A stretch of DNA of 64,000 nucleotides from Streptomyces griseochromogenes (GCF_001542625.1 NZ_CP016279.1:2852001-2916000), one strand, 5' to 3'. Counted from the stretch's first letter, positions 16,562 through 26,418 are shown. Numbers and translations are program-made. The notes: generated by a model not told the origin, from the sequence alone.

Positions 16562-18214
16562 TTACGGCACCGGCCGTGCCCGCTCCACCACCGATTCAAG
16601 ATCCAGGCCCGTCGGCAGTGTGCCGAAGGACGCGCCGTGATCGCCGCCGAGGCGGGAGGCGCAGAACGCGTCGGCGACTTCCGGGGGTGCGTACCGCACC
16701 AGGAGTGAGCCCTGGAGCACCAGTGCGAGGCGCTCGACCAGGCGTCGCGCCCGGCCCTCGATGCCGTCCAGGTCGGCGAGTTCGGTGAAGAGGTCCTTCA
16801 CCGCACGGTCCAGCCGGTGGTCGGCGCCGTGTGCCAGGCCGATCTCGGTGAGGCAGGCGTCCAGGGCGCCCGGCTCGCGCTGCAGCGCCCGGAGCACGTC
16901 CAGCGCCTGTACGTTTCCGGCGCCCTCCCAGACGGAGTTCAGCGGCGACTCGCGCACCAGCCGGGGCAGGCCCGACTCCTCGACGTACCCGTTTCCGCCC
17001 AGGCACTCGGCGGCCTCCACGGCCAGCGGTGCGCAGCGCTTGGTGATCCAGAACTTGGCGGCCGGCACCGCGAGCCGCAGGAAGGCGCGCTCCTGCTCGC
17101 CTCCGTCGTCGTAGGCGGCCGCGAGCCTGAGGGTCAGCGCGGTCGCGGCCTCGGACTCCAGCGCGAGATCGGCCAGCACGTTGCGCATCAGCGGCTTGTC
17201 GACCAGCTTGCCGCCGAAGGCCTCCCGGTACGTGCAGTGGTGGACGGCCTGCGCCACCGCCTGCCGCATCAGGCCCGCCGAGCCGAGCGCACAGTCCAGC
17301 CGGGTCGCGGCGACCATCTCGATGATGGTGCGCACCCCGCGGCCCTCCTCGCCGACCCGGCGGGCCCAGGTGCCGTCGAACTCGACCTCGGCGGAGGCGT
17401 TGGACCGGTTGCCCAGCTTGTCCTTGAGCCGCTGGATCAGGAACACGTTGCGGGTGCCGTCGGCGAGGACGCGCGGGACGAGGAAGCAGGTGAGACCGCC
17501 TTGTCCCCGGGAGGGGGATGCCTGGGCCAGGACCAGGAAGCCGTCCGACATCGGCGCCGAGCAGAACCACTTGTGTCCCCTCAGCGTGTACGTCCCCGCC
17601 TCGGCGAGCGGCCGGGCCTCGGTGGTGTTCGCCCGTACGTCGCTGCCGCCCTGCTTCTCGGTCATGCCCATGCCGAACAGGGCGCCGGGCTTGAGTGCGG
17701 CGGGCCGCAGCTCACGGTCGTAGACCGTGGACGTCAGCCGCGGCTCCCACTCGGCCGCGAGCGCGGGGTCGGCCCGCAGCGCGGGCACGGCCGCGTGGGT
17801 CATCGACAGCGGGCAGCAGTTGCCCGCCTCGACCTGCGTCCAGATCAGGAACCCGGCCGCCCTGCGCACATGCCCGGCGGGCCGCGTCCAGGCGCCGGTC
17901 AGCCCCGCACCGACACCCTTGCCGAGCAGCCGGTGCCAGGCCGGGTGGAACTCGACCTCGTCGATCCGGTGGCCGTACCGGTCGTGCGTGCGCAGCCGGG
18001 GCGGGTGCTCGTTCGCCTGCACCCCCCATTCCTGCACCTGTGCCGAACCGGAGGCCCGGCCGAGCGTGGACAGCTCGTCGCGCACCTCGTCCAGAACGTC
18101 CGGAACGGTGTGCCGCTCGACCGCCTCCACGAGGGCCCGGTCGGCGGTGAAGAGGTCGTAGCCCGCCAACGCGGGAGGCTGGTTCGTCACGGTGTGAGTC
18201 GAGTTGCCTGCCAT
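16562..18214 (-). CDS. Acyl-CoA dehydrogenase, AidB-like
   Basis: The product, 550 residues from ATG 18214, is longer than a standard acyl-CoA dehydrogenase and matches the AidB subgroup. Visible blocks are FGMGMTEKQGGSDVRANTT (FAD-binding TxGGSD-type strand), GHKWFCSAPMSDGFLVLAQA, RLKDKLGNRSNASAEVEFDG and AAECLGGNGYVEESGLPRLV. AidB in Escherichia coli is an FAD protein of the alkylation response, though relatives act on acyl-CoA. The gene stands alone; the YihY gene is divergent 130 bases away. Whether it is a dehydrogenase or a DNA-protective protein cannot be decided here. Confidence 0.88.
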   Translation of the reverse strand: MAGNSTHTVTNQPPALAGYDLFTADRALVEAVERHTVPDVLDEVRDELSTLGRASGSAQVQEWGVQANEHPPRLRTHDRYGHRIDEVEFHPAWHRLLGKGVGAGLTGAWTRPAGHVRRAAGFLIWTQVEAGNCCPLSMTHAAVPALRADPALAAEWEPRLTSTVYDRELRPAALKPGALFGMGMTEKQGGSDVRANTTEARPLAEAGTYTLRGHKWFCSAPMSDGFLVLAQASPSRGQGGLTCFLVPRVLADGTRNVFLIQRLKDKLGNRSNASAEVEFDGTWARRVGEEGRGVRTIIEMVAATRLDCALGSAGLMRQAVAQAVHHCTYREAFGGKLVDKPLMRNVLADLALESEAATALTLRLAAAYDDGGEQERAFLRLAVPAAKFWITKRCAPLAVEAAECLGGNGYVEESGLPRLVRESPLNSVWEGAGNVQALDVLRALQREPGALDACLTEIGLAHGADHRLDRAVKDLFTELADLDGIEGRARRLVERLALVLQGSLLVRYAPPEVADAFCASRLGGDHGASFGTLPTGLDLESVVERARPVP

Positions 18215-18344
18215 GATGGCGAATCTACCCGGGACGGTGGCGACGGGGTCTCCAGAGTGGCACAACGGCGCCCGCGGACGCGTCCGCGCCGGTCACCGGC
18301 CCCGGAAGGTGAGGTCGGTCCGCCGTGGCGGATACCGTTAGGTC

Positions 18345-19526
18345 GTGCAGTCAGGAAGTGAAACCCCCGAGCGGCCCGCGGGCCGGCTCCACCGGGCCAG
18401 AGCCCTCTACCGCAACGTCTCCAAGCGTAGGACCGCCTGGCTGCTGCTGAAGGACACCGTCAACTCCTGCATGGAGTACCGCATCCTGGGCCTGGCGGCC
18501 GAGGCGGCGTTCTTCACGCTGCTGTCCGTGCCGCCGCTGCTGCTGAGCCTCATCGGCCTGCTCGGCTACGTCGACGCCTGGACCGGCGCGGACACCATCC
18601 AGAGCCTGGAGACCAACCTCTTGGAGGCCTCCCGCACGGTCCTGTCGGACAAGGGTGTCAAGGAGATCGCCGAGCCGATCCTGCACGACGTGATGAAGGG
18701 CGGCCGGCCGGACGTCATCTCCATCGGCTTCCTCTTCGCCCTGTGGTCGGGCTCCCGCGCGGTGAACGTCTTCATCGACACGATCACCGTGATGTACGGC
18801 CTCGACGGTGTCCGCGGCATCGTCAAGACCCGGATGATGTCCTTCCTGCTGTTCATCGTGGCCCTGCTGATCGGCTCGGTCGCGCTGCCGCTGATGGTGG
18901 CCGGACCGGACGCGGTGGTACGGATCGTGCCCTGGTCGGAGACGGGGATCCAGGTCCTCTACTGGCCGGTCGTCATGGTCCTGTCCATCGTCTTCCTGAC
19001 GACCCTCTACCACGTGTCCGTGCCGGTCCGCTCCCCCTGGATCGAGGACGTGCCCGGCGCCCTCGTCGCCCTGGCCATGTGGGTCCTGGGCAGTTTCCTC
19101 CTCCGCATCTACCTCACCAACACCATCGAGGGCGCCACGATCTACGGCTCGCTCGCCGCCGCCGTCGCCGTCCTCCTGTGGATCGGCGTGTCCGCCTTCG
19201 CCGTGCTCGTCGGCGCCGCGGTGAACGCCGCGATCGACCGGGTCTGGCCGGCCGCGGCCACGGCAGCCGCCCGCGAGGCCAACGAGCGGCTGCGCGAGGC
19301 GCAGGTCGTCGAGTACGTCGCCCGTGCCGCCGCGGCCCGCGAGTCCGACCCCGAGGACCCCGACATGCCCTCCGAGTTCCCCGAGCGCTGGTCCCGCTTC
19401 CTGCCCCCGGAGGACGTCACGGCCCGCCTGCGCACCCACGCGAAGAACCCGCACCACCCGCACAAGGGGCACGAGGTGAAGGGCGCGAACGGCACGAACG
19501 ACGGGACACCGCCGCACGGACACTGA
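18345..19526 (+). CDS. YihY/BrkB-family inner membrane protein
   Basis: The 393-residue protein has about six hydrophobic spans, including AAEAAFFTLLSVPPLLLSLI, MSFLLFIVALLIGSVALPL and LAAAVAVLLWIGVSAFAVLV. The motif near GSRAVNVFIDTI and the GSFLLRIYL...IYGSL block are typical of YihY/BrkB (once called RNase BN in error). A long charged, His-rich cytoplasmic tail follows. Function of the family is unknown. GTG 18345 is the only sensible start; its ribosome site is weak. The gap behind it, 19527-19755, has no convincing gene. Confidence 0.85.
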   Translation: MQSGSETPERPAGRLHRARALYRNVSKRRTAWLLLKDTVNSCMEYRILGLAAEAAFFTLLSVPPLLLSLIGLLGYVDAWTGADTIQSLETNLLEASRTVLSDKGVKEIAEPILHDVMKGGRPDVISIGFLFALWSGSRAVNVFIDTITVMYGLDGVRGIVKTRMMSFLLFIVALLIGSVALPLMVAGPDAVVRIVPWSETGIQVLYWPVVMVLSIVFLTTLYHVSVPVRSPWIEDVPGALVALAMWVLGSFLLRIYLTNTIEGATIYGSLAAAVAVLLWIGVSAFAVLVGAAVNAAIDRVWPAAATAAAREANERLREAQVVEYVARAAAARESDPEDPDMPSEFPERWSRFLPPEDVTARLRTHAKNPHHPHKGHEVKGANGTNDGTPPHGH

Positions 19527-19755
19527 CCGCGGCACGAAACGGCCCCTCACACCACCACAGCACCGCGAAGCGGCTCCTTTCGACCGCAGTACCGGCGCGA
19601 AGCGACTCTTTCTCACTGCCGCGAAGGCGCGAGGCCGGACCGCTGCGATGGCGCGCTGCCGCTGCTTCTCCCCGTCGCGATGGCGTGCGGTTGCTCCTTC
19701 TCGCCGCCGCCACGGCCCGTACCCCGATGGCGGTGACCGGCGGCCGGTGCGCGTG

Positions 19756-20622
19756 TCACGGCCGCTCCGCGGCAGCGTCGGGCTTCCACACTCCCTCCGC
19801 CGCGGCCTCCCGCACGAACGCGCCGAAGTCGCGCGGCTCGCGGCCCAGCACCTCCCGTACTCCGTCCGACAGGTGGGCGTTGTGGCCGTCGAGCAGGGAC
19901 TCGAAGAGGTCCACCACGAAGTCCAGCTCCTCGGGCGGCACCCCGAAGCCGGCCAGCCGCTCGCCGTACTCCCGGGCCGGCACCGCCCGGTAGGACAGCT
20001 CCCGCCCCGTCGCCGCCGCGATCTCGGCGACCGCCTCGCCGAAGCTCAGCAGCCGGGGTCCGGACACCTCAAGCACCTGCCCGACGTACCGGTCACCCGC
20101 GCCGATCGCCGTGACCACCACGTCCGCGATGTCCCGCGCGTCGATGAACGGCTCGCGCACCGCCCCGCCCGGAAACACCAGCTCCCCGTACTCCCGCAGC
20201 TCCGCCACCAGCGGACCCTCGCTGAAGTTCTGTGAGAACCACGAGGCCCGTACCACCGTCCAGTCCGCCCCCGACGCGCGCAGCGCCTCTTCGGCGGGCC
20301 GCGCCTGCTCCTTGCCCCGCGCCGACAACAGCACCAGCCGCCGAACCCCCAGACCGACGGCCTCGCGGGCGAGTCGCCCGACCGCGTCGGCCGCGTCCGG
20401 CGCCCCCACGTCCGAGGGACAGAGCAGGTACGCCGCGTCGGCGCCGCGCAGCACCCGCGCCCACGTCGAGTCGTCCCGCCAGTCGAAGCCGTACGCCCGC
20501 GAGGCCGCCCGTACCGTCATCCCGGCCGCCCGCGCGGCCTCGGCAACCCGGCTGCCCGTACGACCGGACGCGCCGGTCACCACCACTGTCCATCCGTGTT
20601 CACTGCCCGTGTTCCGCGTCAT
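19756..20622 (-). CDS. NmrA-like NAD(P)-binding protein
   Basis: The 288-residue product begins with a dinucleotide-binding motif, VVVTGASGRTGSRVAEAA, and has the NmrA/atypical short-chain dehydrogenase layout, including VRASWFSQNFSEGPL and PFIDARDIADVVVTAI. The usual YxxxK catalytic pair of classical dehydrogenases is not evident, so it may be a quinone oxidoreductase-like or a redox-sensing protein. It is divergent from an AraC-family gene 81 bases away, a very common regulator-target pairing, so that regulator probably controls it. Confidence 0.85.
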   Translation of the reverse strand: MTRNTGSEHGWTVVVTGASGRTGSRVAEAARAAGMTVRAASRAYGFDWRDDSTWARVLRGADAAYLLCPSDVGAPDAADAVGRLAREAVGLGVRRLVLLSARGKEQARPAEEALRASGADWTVVRASWFSQNFSEGPLVAELREYGELVFPGGAVREPFIDARDIADVVVTAIGAGDRYVGQVLEVSGPRLLSFGEAVAEIAAATGRELSYRAVPAREYGERLAGFGVPPEELDFVVDLFESLLDGHNAHLSDGVREVLGREPRDFGAFVREAAAEGVWKPDAAAERP

Positions 20623-20703
20623 GTCCGTCAGTCAACTGCGGCCCCGGGCAAGGAACCATCGCCGAGCGGCTCACCCGCATACGCGCGCGTCTACGCTGAC
20701 CCC

Positions 20704-21642
20704 ATGGACGCACTCGCAGGCCTGCTGGACGGCCCACGCGCGCGTGGCGCCTTCATGATCCGCGCATGCTTCGAGCCGCCGTGGGCGGTGCGCGTGGAGG
20801 ACCAGGCCCCGCTGACGGTCATGCTGATGGCCCGCGGCGACGCCTGGATCACCCCCGACGGCGGCGACGAGCGGGTGCGTCTGCGCCCCGGGGACCTGGC
20901 GATCACGCGCGGCCCGGATCCGTACACCTGCGGCGACGCCCCGGACACCGCCCCGCAGGCGCTGATCCTGCCCGGCGGCGAGTGCCGCTACCCCGACGGC
21001 CGCACCCTGAACGGCTCCATGGACCTCGGCGTGCGCACCTGGGGCGACCGCCCGGACGCCCCGACGGTGATGCTGATCGGCACCTACCTGATGCAGGGCG
21101 AGATCAGCGGCCGGCTGCTGGACGCCCTGCCTCCACTGCTGACCCTCCCGGCCGACCTGTGGCAGTGCCCGCTCACCCCGTTCCTCATGGAGGAGATCGT
21201 CCGCGACGAACCCGGCCAGGAGGTGGTCCTGGACCGCCTGCTGGACCTGCTGGTGATCAGCGCGCTGCGGGCCTGGTTCTCCCGCCCCGAGGCGGCCGCG
21301 CCCGCCTGGTACCTGGCCCTCGGCGACCCGGTCGTCGGCCGCGCCCTGCGCCTGATCCAGGACGACCCGGCGCACCCCTGGACGGTGTCCGTGCTCGCCG
21401 CCGAGGCCGGGGTGTCCCGCGCGGCTCTCGCCCGCCGCTTCACCGACCTGGTCGGCGAACCCCCGATGGCCTACCTCACCGGCTGGCGCCTGGCCCTGGC
21501 CGCCGACCGGCTCCGCGAGACCGAGGACACCCTCGCCGCCATCGCCCGCCGGGTCGGCTACGGCAGCGCCTTCGCCCTGTCCAGCGCCTTCAAGCGGGTG
21601 TACGGCGTCAGCCCCCAGGAGCACCGCACCCGGGCGGCGTAG
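20704..21642 (+). CDS. AraC-family regulator with cupin N-terminus
   Basis: The 312-residue product has an N-terminal cupin (cupin_6) sensor ([20 protein letters not shown] ... [18 protein letters not shown]) and a C-terminal double helix-turn-helix ([18 protein letters not shown], then [20 protein letters not shown]). ATG 20704 was chosen as the first start near the promoter gap. It is divergent from the NmrA-like gene and probably regulates it. Ligand unknown. The next gene, also AraC-like, begins ten bases after its stop. Confidence 0.88.
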   Translation: MDALAGLLDGPRARGAFMIRACFEPPWAVRVEDQAPLTVMLMARGDAWITPDGGDERVRLRPGDLAITRGPDPYTCGDAPDTAPQALILPGGECRYPDGRTLNGSMDLGVRTWGDRPDAPTVMLIGTYLMQGEISGRLLDALPPLLTLPADLWQCPLTPFLMEEIVRDEPGQEVVLDRLLDLLVISALRAWFSRPEAAAPAWYLALGDPVVGRALRLIQDDPAHPWTVSVLAAEAGVSRAALARRFTDLVGEPPMAYLTGWRLALAADRLRETEDTLAAIARRVGYGSAFALSSAFKRVYGVSPQEHRTRAA

Positions 21643-21652
21643 CCTGGCGTGC

Positions 21653-22342
21653 GTGTACGAGGAGCGGCCGTCCCGGCTGACCGGCGCGGTGGTGTGGCAG
21701 CGCACCCCGCAGGACCTGGAGGGTGTCCGCCCGGTCCTGCCCGACGGCTGCATGGACCTGCTGTACAGCGAGGGCCGGCTGCTGGTCGCCGGACCCGACA
21801 CCCGCGCGTACGTCCCCGGGGGCCCGCCCCGCGCCTGGGCGGGCATCCGCTTCTTCCCCGGCACCGCGCCCGCTCTGCTCGGCGTACGGGCGCACGAACT
21901 GCGCGACGCCCGTGTCGAGTTGGCGGACCTGTGGCCCGCCGCCCGGGTACGGCGGCTGTGCGACCGTGTCGAAGCGGCCCCCGCCCCGGCGGCGGCTCTG
22001 GAGGACGTGGCCCTGGACCTGTCCGCACGGTCGGCGGCAGCGCCCGACCCGCTCCTGCGCCACCTCGTGGAGAGCCTGGGCGCGGGCCGCCCGGTCGCGG
22101 CGACCGCCACCGAACTCGGCATCGGCGCCCGCCAGTTGCACCGTCGATGCCTGACCGCCTTCGGCTACGGCCCCAAGACCCTGGCCCGTGTCCTGCGCCT
22201 GCAACGCGCCCTCACCCTGGCCCGCTCCGGTATCCCCTACGCAGAGACGGCGGCCCGCGCCGGATACGCGGACCAGCCCCACCTCGCCCGTGACGTGCGG
22301 GAGTTGGCGGGCAGGACACTCGGCGAGCTACTCGGCGGCTAG
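21653..22342 (+). CDS. AraC-family regulator with DUF6597-type N-terminus
   Basis: A 229-residue protein starting at GTG 21653, ten bases behind the preceding AraC gene. The N-terminal half ([35 protein letters not shown]) matches the DUF6597 sensor that often precedes AraC domains. The C-terminal half ends with a helix-turn-helix ([20 protein letters not shown]). Such proteins often regulate a linked VOC or glyoxalase gene, and one is encoded convergently, overlapping by 15 bases at the stops. Effector unknown. Confidence 0.85.
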   Translation: MYEERPSRLTGAVVWQRTPQDLEGVRPVLPDGCMDLLYSEGRLLVAGPDTRAYVPGGPPRAWAGIRFFPGTAPALLGVRAHELRDARVELADLWPAARVRRLCDRVEAAPAPAAALEDVALDLSARSAAAPDPLLRHLVESLGAGRPVAATATELGIGARQLHRRCLTAFGYGPKTLARVLRLQRALTLARSGIPYAETAARAGYADQPHLARDVRELAGRTLGELLGG

Positions 22343-22726
22343 CGGCGCGAACAGATCGACGCCGTTGCCGTCGGGGTCGTGCACGGTGGCGTACCGCTGC
22401 CCCCAGAACGCGTCCCACGGCTTCAGCTCCCCGTGGTACCCGGCGCCCACCAGATCCTCGTACACGGCGTCGACGCCGCCCGGCGAGTCGCACCGGAAGG
22501 CCAGCCCGACCCGCCCTCCGGCGGCGGGCGGCCGCCACCCGGAGTGGAACGACCGGACCGTCTCCTCGGTGTCCAGCGCGAGCACCGGTCCGCCGGGCAA
22601 CTCGGCCTCGACATGAGGCTGTTCCTCCGCCCCGTCCGGGAAGACCAGCCCGAGGCGGCGGTAGAAGGCGAGCGAGGCGGCCAGGTCGGAGGCCACCACG
22701 CCGATCACTGCGAATCGTGGAGTCAT
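22328..22726 (-). CDS. VOC-family (glyoxalase/bleomycin-resistance fold) protein
   Basis: The 132-residue product has one VOC module: [20 protein letters not shown] at the start and [15 protein letters not shown] at the end, with paired beta-alpha-beta motifs between. VOC proteins are metal-dependent dioxygenases, isomerases or drug-binding proteins; the substrate is not evident. Its end overlaps the convergent AraC gene, an arrangement seen often, so that regulator may control it. Confidence 0.8.
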   Translation of the reverse strand: MTPRFAVIGVVASDLAASLAFYRRLGLVFPDGAEEQPHVEAELPGGPVLALDTEETVRSFHSGWRPPAAGGRVGLAFRCDSPGGVDAVYEDLVGAGYHGELKPWDAFWGQRYATVHDPDGNGVDLFAPLAAE

Positions 22727-22843
22727 GCGGCCACCGTAGGCAGGAGGGGAGCACCTGGTCTTGAAGGAATCGGACACGACCGTCCCAGTGGATAAGCGGT
22801 TGCCTGCGCGTCCTCGAAGCCGGAATGATCCGTCTGTTCGAGG

Positions 22844-23902
22844 ATGGGGGAGTGGCTGTTGGCGGACGTGTTCGTGTGCGACCGGTGCGGTACGGAACTG
22901 ACCGTGCCCGTGTCGAGGGTCGCGTTTCCCGTGCGGGCCCGGCAGCTCTATGGGCACGAGATGCTCCCGGCGCTGATGGAGTCGGGGACGTACGCCGTCG
23001 ATCCCGAGCGCCGTGGCGGGCCCTGGCGCCCGTGGGGCGAGGTCGGTGAGGAGGGGGCGGCGGCCGAGGGGGTGTTCGCTCCGGTGCACGCTCTGCCTTC
23101 GGGGCCGCCGGGTGCGGTCGTCGTCGCGCCGGGGGACATCCGCGGCACCGTACTGATCCCGGACCGCTGCGACGGCTACTGCCTGGGTCTGGACGGCAGG
23201 GACGGCCCGAACCTGGCCTGTGAGGAGTGCGGCCGGCCGGTGGCGACCCGGATGGACGACTGCTCGATCTGGCAGGCGGTGTGGCTCGAACCCACCGCCG
23301 TACGCCGTGTCCCGGGCCCGGCTCCCCGGATCACCGACTGGGGCACCCTGGTGGAGGAGCGGATCAGCACGCCGCCCGTCGAGCAGCCCGGGTACTGGAG
23401 CCCGCAGTGGGAGGCGGCCGCCGGTGTCGCCCTCGCCCACCTGCTGGTGGCCTCGTCCGGCGCACCCGTCGCCCTGCCCGAGGGACTCCTCACGGACGTG
23501 TTCGGCCGTGTGCTGCACGCGCTGCTCCCGGCCGGTCGGCCGGCACGTGCGGCGGCCCTGGCCGGCCCGGGCCTGCCCGCCGCCGCGCCCGGCATCGCCC
23601 TGGTCCCGGCGCACCCGCAGACGGGCGAGCCCTGGCAGCCGCCCGCCGGCCCGGCGACCGTGCCGCTGCCCGCCGACGTATGGCTGGGCCTGGCCTTCCC
23701 CGAGGACCGGTCGCGGCTGCCGGTGACCGGCGGACTGCCCCGCGACGTCCAGCGCGACGACCCCCTGCCGCTCCACCCGAACTGGCTGTTCCGGCCGGAC
23801 CGGGACGTGTTCCTGTACACGCTCGCCCGGCTGCCCGCCGTACGGCAGCCATGGCTGCGCCGGATCTACGACCGGGCGCGGAAGAACTTCCTTCTGGTCT
23901 AG
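22844..23902 (+). CDS. Conserved hypothetical protein with cysteine pairs
   Basis: A 352-residue protein of unknown function. The N-terminal part has CDRCGTEL and the middle CDGYC and CEECGRPV, so zinc binding is likely. The rest is Pro/Ala-rich with a conserved-looking C-terminus (LHPNWLFRPDRDVFLYTLAR). No enzyme motif is visible. Two starts are possible: ATG 22844, and TTG 22859, which has GGGGGAG at better spacing and would lose five residues. It ends five bases from a convergent VOC gene. Confidence 0.65.
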   Translation: MGEWLLADVFVCDRCGTELTVPVSRVAFPVRARQLYGHEMLPALMESGTYAVDPERRGGPWRPWGEVGEEGAAAEGVFAPVHALPSGPPGAVVVAPGDIRGTVLIPDRCDGYCLGLDGRDGPNLACEECGRPVATRMDDCSIWQAVWLEPTAVRRVPGPAPRITDWGTLVEERISTPPVEQPGYWSPQWEAAAGVALAHLLVASSGAPVALPEGLLTDVFGRVLHALLPAGRPARAAALAGPGLPAAAPGIALVPAHPQTGEPWQPPAGPATVPLPADVWLGLAFPEDRSRLPVTGGLPRDVQRDDPLPLHPNWLFRPDRDVFLYTLARLPAVRQPWLRRIYDRARKNFLLV

Positions 23903-23906
23903 GGGC

Positions 23907-24539
23907 TCAGCCGAACGTCACCGGCCCCTGTGCCGTCCGCACGGTGAAGGAGATCGCGAACGGCCCCTGGGTGACCGTGAGTTCGGTGCCCAGGGCCGAC
24001 AGGTGGGATCGGACCTCCTCCGGGTCGGGGGCCGTGGCCGTCACCTCGAGGAGAGGGGTGACGGGCAGGCCCGAGGCCGCCGGGTGCGGTGAGTCGCCCC
24101 AGTCGATGAGGAACGGGACCAGCCCGGAGGGGTGCGTGGTGCCGCTGTCGGTCAGCCGCCACCGGAGCAGAGTGCCGTCGGGGGTGCGACGGCTCATCGG
24201 GTGGACCGGCCCCGGGTCGTACCCCCGCGCACGGGCTGTCGTGATCGCCGCCTCCAGACGGGGCGGGCTGATCGCCCAGGTCACCGTGCGCGGACCGGCC
24301 AGCCGGTCGACTCCGAACGGCCGCAGCTCCACCGGCTCCGCCTGCTCCGGATCCGGCCCGATGATCTCCAGGTAGCTCCGGCCGCCCAACGCGACCAGGT
24401 GGTTCCGCGTCCCCAGCTCGACGTGCACCCCACCGGGCGCGGGTGTCACCCCGGTCCGCCGCGCGAAGTCGGCGACGGTCGCGGCGAGATCGGGCGTGGC
24501 GAGGACGAGGTGGTCCAGCAGTGGAGGAATGGGCTTCAT
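23907..24539 (-). CDS. VOC-superfamily protein (glyoxalase-like domain)
   Basis: The 210-residue protein opens with PLLDHLVLATPDLAATVADF and continues with GTRNHLVALGGRSYLEIIGP, which fits the Glyoxalase_3 type, two-module VOC proteins. The substrate is unknown. The start at ATG 24539 is chosen by the homology-like first strand; the ribosome site is poor and an upstream in-frame start is possible. Monocistronic by position. Confidence 0.75.
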   Translation of the reverse strand: MKPIPPLLDHLVLATPDLAATVADFARRTGVTPAPGGVHVELGTRNHLVALGGRSYLEIIGPDPEQAEPVELRPFGVDRLAGPRTVTWAISPPRLEAAITTARARGYDPGPVHPMSRRTPDGTLLRWRLTDSGTTHPSGLVPFLIDWGDSPHPAASGLPVTPLLEVTATAPDPEEVRSHLSALGTELTVTQGPFAISFTVRTAQGPVTFG

Positions 24540-24680
24540 TCCGCGGGAGGTTACGGGAACGGCGCCTCGGTGCGGAACACCTGACCACAACCTGAATCCC
24601 CGAAACCCGGGCGTTTCCAACAGGGCGGACGGGCCGTTGAGTTCGTTGCTCCCGTGTCGCGAACAGTGGAACTCGATCAC

Positions 24681-25070
24681 ATGACTCCTCGGCTGCTGAT
24701 CTGCACCCGCACCACCGACTACCGCCACGACTCCGTACCGGACACCGTCAACGCCCCGTGCGCGCTAGGGGAGTTCGCCGTCGAGCACACCGAGGACCCG
24801 GCATCTGCCCACCGTCCGGGACTTCACCGACGAGTGGTACGACTTCCGGTCCAGCCCGCGTGGACGCGCGCGGGTGCTGCTGCGTGCCGACGAGACGTCG
24901 TGCGAGGGGGCGGGATGGGCGCCGACCATCCGCCGGCGTGGTGCCGTGGGCAAGGTGTCGGACGTGTGTTCCATACGGCTCTCGGGCGCGCCGCCGAGGC
25001 CTACCGGGGTCCGGCCTTCCTGGCCCGCCTGGGCGGCGGGGTGGACTGGGTGGTGCGGCGGTCCGAGTGA
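24681..25070 (+). pseudogene. ThuA-like (trehalose utilisation) gene remnant
   Basis: The N-terminus MTPRLLICTRTTDYRHDSV and the end GRVFHTALGRAAEAYRGPAF are ThuA-family blocks. Between them the sequence jumps from EHTEDPA, with a frame change, to LPTVRDFTDEWYDFRSSPRG and then, with another frame change, to MGADHPPAWCRG. Roughly the central third of the normal protein, including the VRGGGGFVGVHAAS-type region, is missing. The gene therefore suffered an internal deletion and at least two frameshifts. ThuA proteins are glutamine amidotransferase-like and linked to disaccharide or glycoside use. Confidence 0.7.
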
Positions 25071-25223
25071 CGTTTCTGCGGTGAATGCGTTGCGCCATTG
25101 GAGTGAGTAAAGCTCGCGTAGAGCGCAGGTCATGTGCATATCTAGAGATGCTCTTGTCTTGGCAAAGGGCGTCGAGGTGCGGGGCACCACCCCGTGCCAC
25201 CCACCCACAGGAGGAGCCGGACC

Positions 25224-26087
25224 TTGACTTACGGGAATCAGCTGCGCGAGCGGATCGCCGGGCCCGGGACCACACCGCTGATCGGCGTGCACGACATGTA
25301 CTCGGCCTCGATCGCGGCCAAGCACTACGACGGGATGTTCGTCTCGGGCTTCGGCTTCGCGGCCTCGTACTACGGGCTGCCGGACATCGGTTTCATCGCC
25401 TGGCCGGACATGGTGGCCTTCGTCCAGCGGCTGCGGGGCGCGTTCCCGCACCACCATCTGCTGGTCGACATCGACGACGGCTACGTCGACCCCGAGGTCG
25501 CCTGTCATGTCGTGGAGGGGCTGGAGCGGATCGGCGCCTCCGGGGTGATCCTGGAGGACCAGAAGCGGCCCCGCCGCTGCGGGCACGCCGACGGAAAACA
25601 GGTGCTGCCGCTGGAGGAGTACCTGGAGAAGCTGGAGAGAGTCCTTGCGACCCGCAAGGACCTGGTCGTCGTCGCCCGGACGGACGCCACCGACGAGCAC
25701 GACATCCTGCACCGGGCAGAGCGGCTCGCCGCGACCGACGCCGACGTGGTCCTGGTCGACGGGGTGCGCAGCGTCGAGTGGATCGAGCGCATCCGCAAGG
25801 TCGTCGGGGACAAGCCGCTGCTGTTCAACCAGATCGCCGGCGGCAAGTCGCCCCGCCTGTCGCTGGGCGAGCTCTCCGACCTCGGCGTGGACGTCGCGAT
25901 CTACAGCACCCCCTGTCTGTTCGCCGCCCACGAGGCGATCGACTGCGCGCTCGCCGAGCTGAAGGCGGCCGACGGCCGGCTGCCGCACGTGGACCCGGCG
26001 AGCGGGATCGGCGTGAGGGCGTCGACCAGTCTGCTGGAGCGCAACATCGACCCCGAGCGGCGCCAGCCCGAGGGCGTGGGCGTATGA
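25224..26087 (+). CDS. Isocitrate lyase/phosphoenolpyruvate mutase family protein
   Basis: AGGAGG at 25209-25214 points to TTG 25224 as start, giving 287 residues (LTYGNQLRERI...). The TIM-barrel family blocks are LIGVHDMYSASIAAKHYDGM, SGFGFAASYYGLPDIGF, LLVDIDDGYVDPEV and VILEDQKRPRRCGH; the last corresponds to the KKCGH catalytic loop. Members cleave or rearrange 2,3-dicarboxylates or form P-C bonds; the RRCGH loop fits lyases such as methylisocitrate lyase or a phosphonopyruvate-type mutase. No phosphonate genes are near, so the reaction is open. It overlaps a secreted peptide gene by four bases (ATGA). Confidence 0.82.
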   Translation: MTYGNQLRERIAGPGTTPLIGVHDMYSASIAAKHYDGMFVSGFGFAASYYGLPDIGFIAWPDMVAFVQRLRGAFPHHHLLVDIDDGYVDPEVACHVVEGLERIGASGVILEDQKRPRRCGHADGKQVLPLEEYLEKLERVLATRKDLVVVARTDATDEHDILHRAERLAATDADVVLVDGVRSVEWIERIRKVVGDKPLLFNQIAGGKSPRLSLGELSDLGVDVAIYSTPCLFAAHEAIDCALAELKAADGRLPHVDPASGIGVRASTSLLERNIDPERRQPEGVGV

Positions 26088-26362
26088 CGGGCGCCGTACC
26101 CCGGCTCGGGGCGGCCGCGTTGCTCGCGATGACGCTCCTGTGCGCCGGTGCCGTGCCCGCGGTCGCGAACGGGGGCCTGATCACCGTCATCGACAACTCG
26201 CAGAAGGGCACCGACAGCTCGGAGACCGACTCCACCCTGGAGATCGACCGCGCGGGCAACGCCAACACCGGCAGTGGCACGGCGGGCAGCGACCACGACG
26301 GCAGCGCCGTGGAGGTGGTGAAGGCCATCTTCGGAGTCGGGGAGCAGGACGGGGACGACTGA
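26084..26362 (+). CDS. Small secreted acidic protein
   Basis: ATG 26084 overlaps the preceding stop. The 92-residue product has a clear signal peptide (LGAAALLAMTLLCAGAVPAVA) and a mature part of about 60 residues rich in Asp, Ser, Thr and Gly (SSETDSTLEIDRAGNANTGS). I recognise no domain. Coupling of an exported peptide to a cytoplasmic PEP mutase-family enzyme is unusual. Confidence 0.65.
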   Translation: MTGAVPRLGAAALLAMTLLCAGAVPAVANGGLITVIDNSQKGTDSSETDSTLEIDRAGNANTGSGTAGSDHDGSAVEVVKAIFGVGEQDGDD

Positions 26363-26377
26363 GGAGAAGATCAGGGT

Positions 26378-26415
26378 GACGGCCGGGGACCCCGTGCGGG
26401 AGGTGCCCGGCCGTC
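26378..26415 (+). terminator. Hairpin terminator
   Basis: GACGGCCGGG at 26378-26387 pairs exactly with CCCGGCCGTC at 26406-26415, 15 bases after the secreted peptide's stop. The 18-base loop is long, and no T-run follows. Confidence 0.5.
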
Positions 26416-26418
26416 CCG

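Noticed and set aside
19527..19755. Possible tRNA or small RNA in the gap after the YihY gene
   Set aside because: I could not fold a cloverleaf or find a T-loop GTTCGAATC-type sequence; no support.
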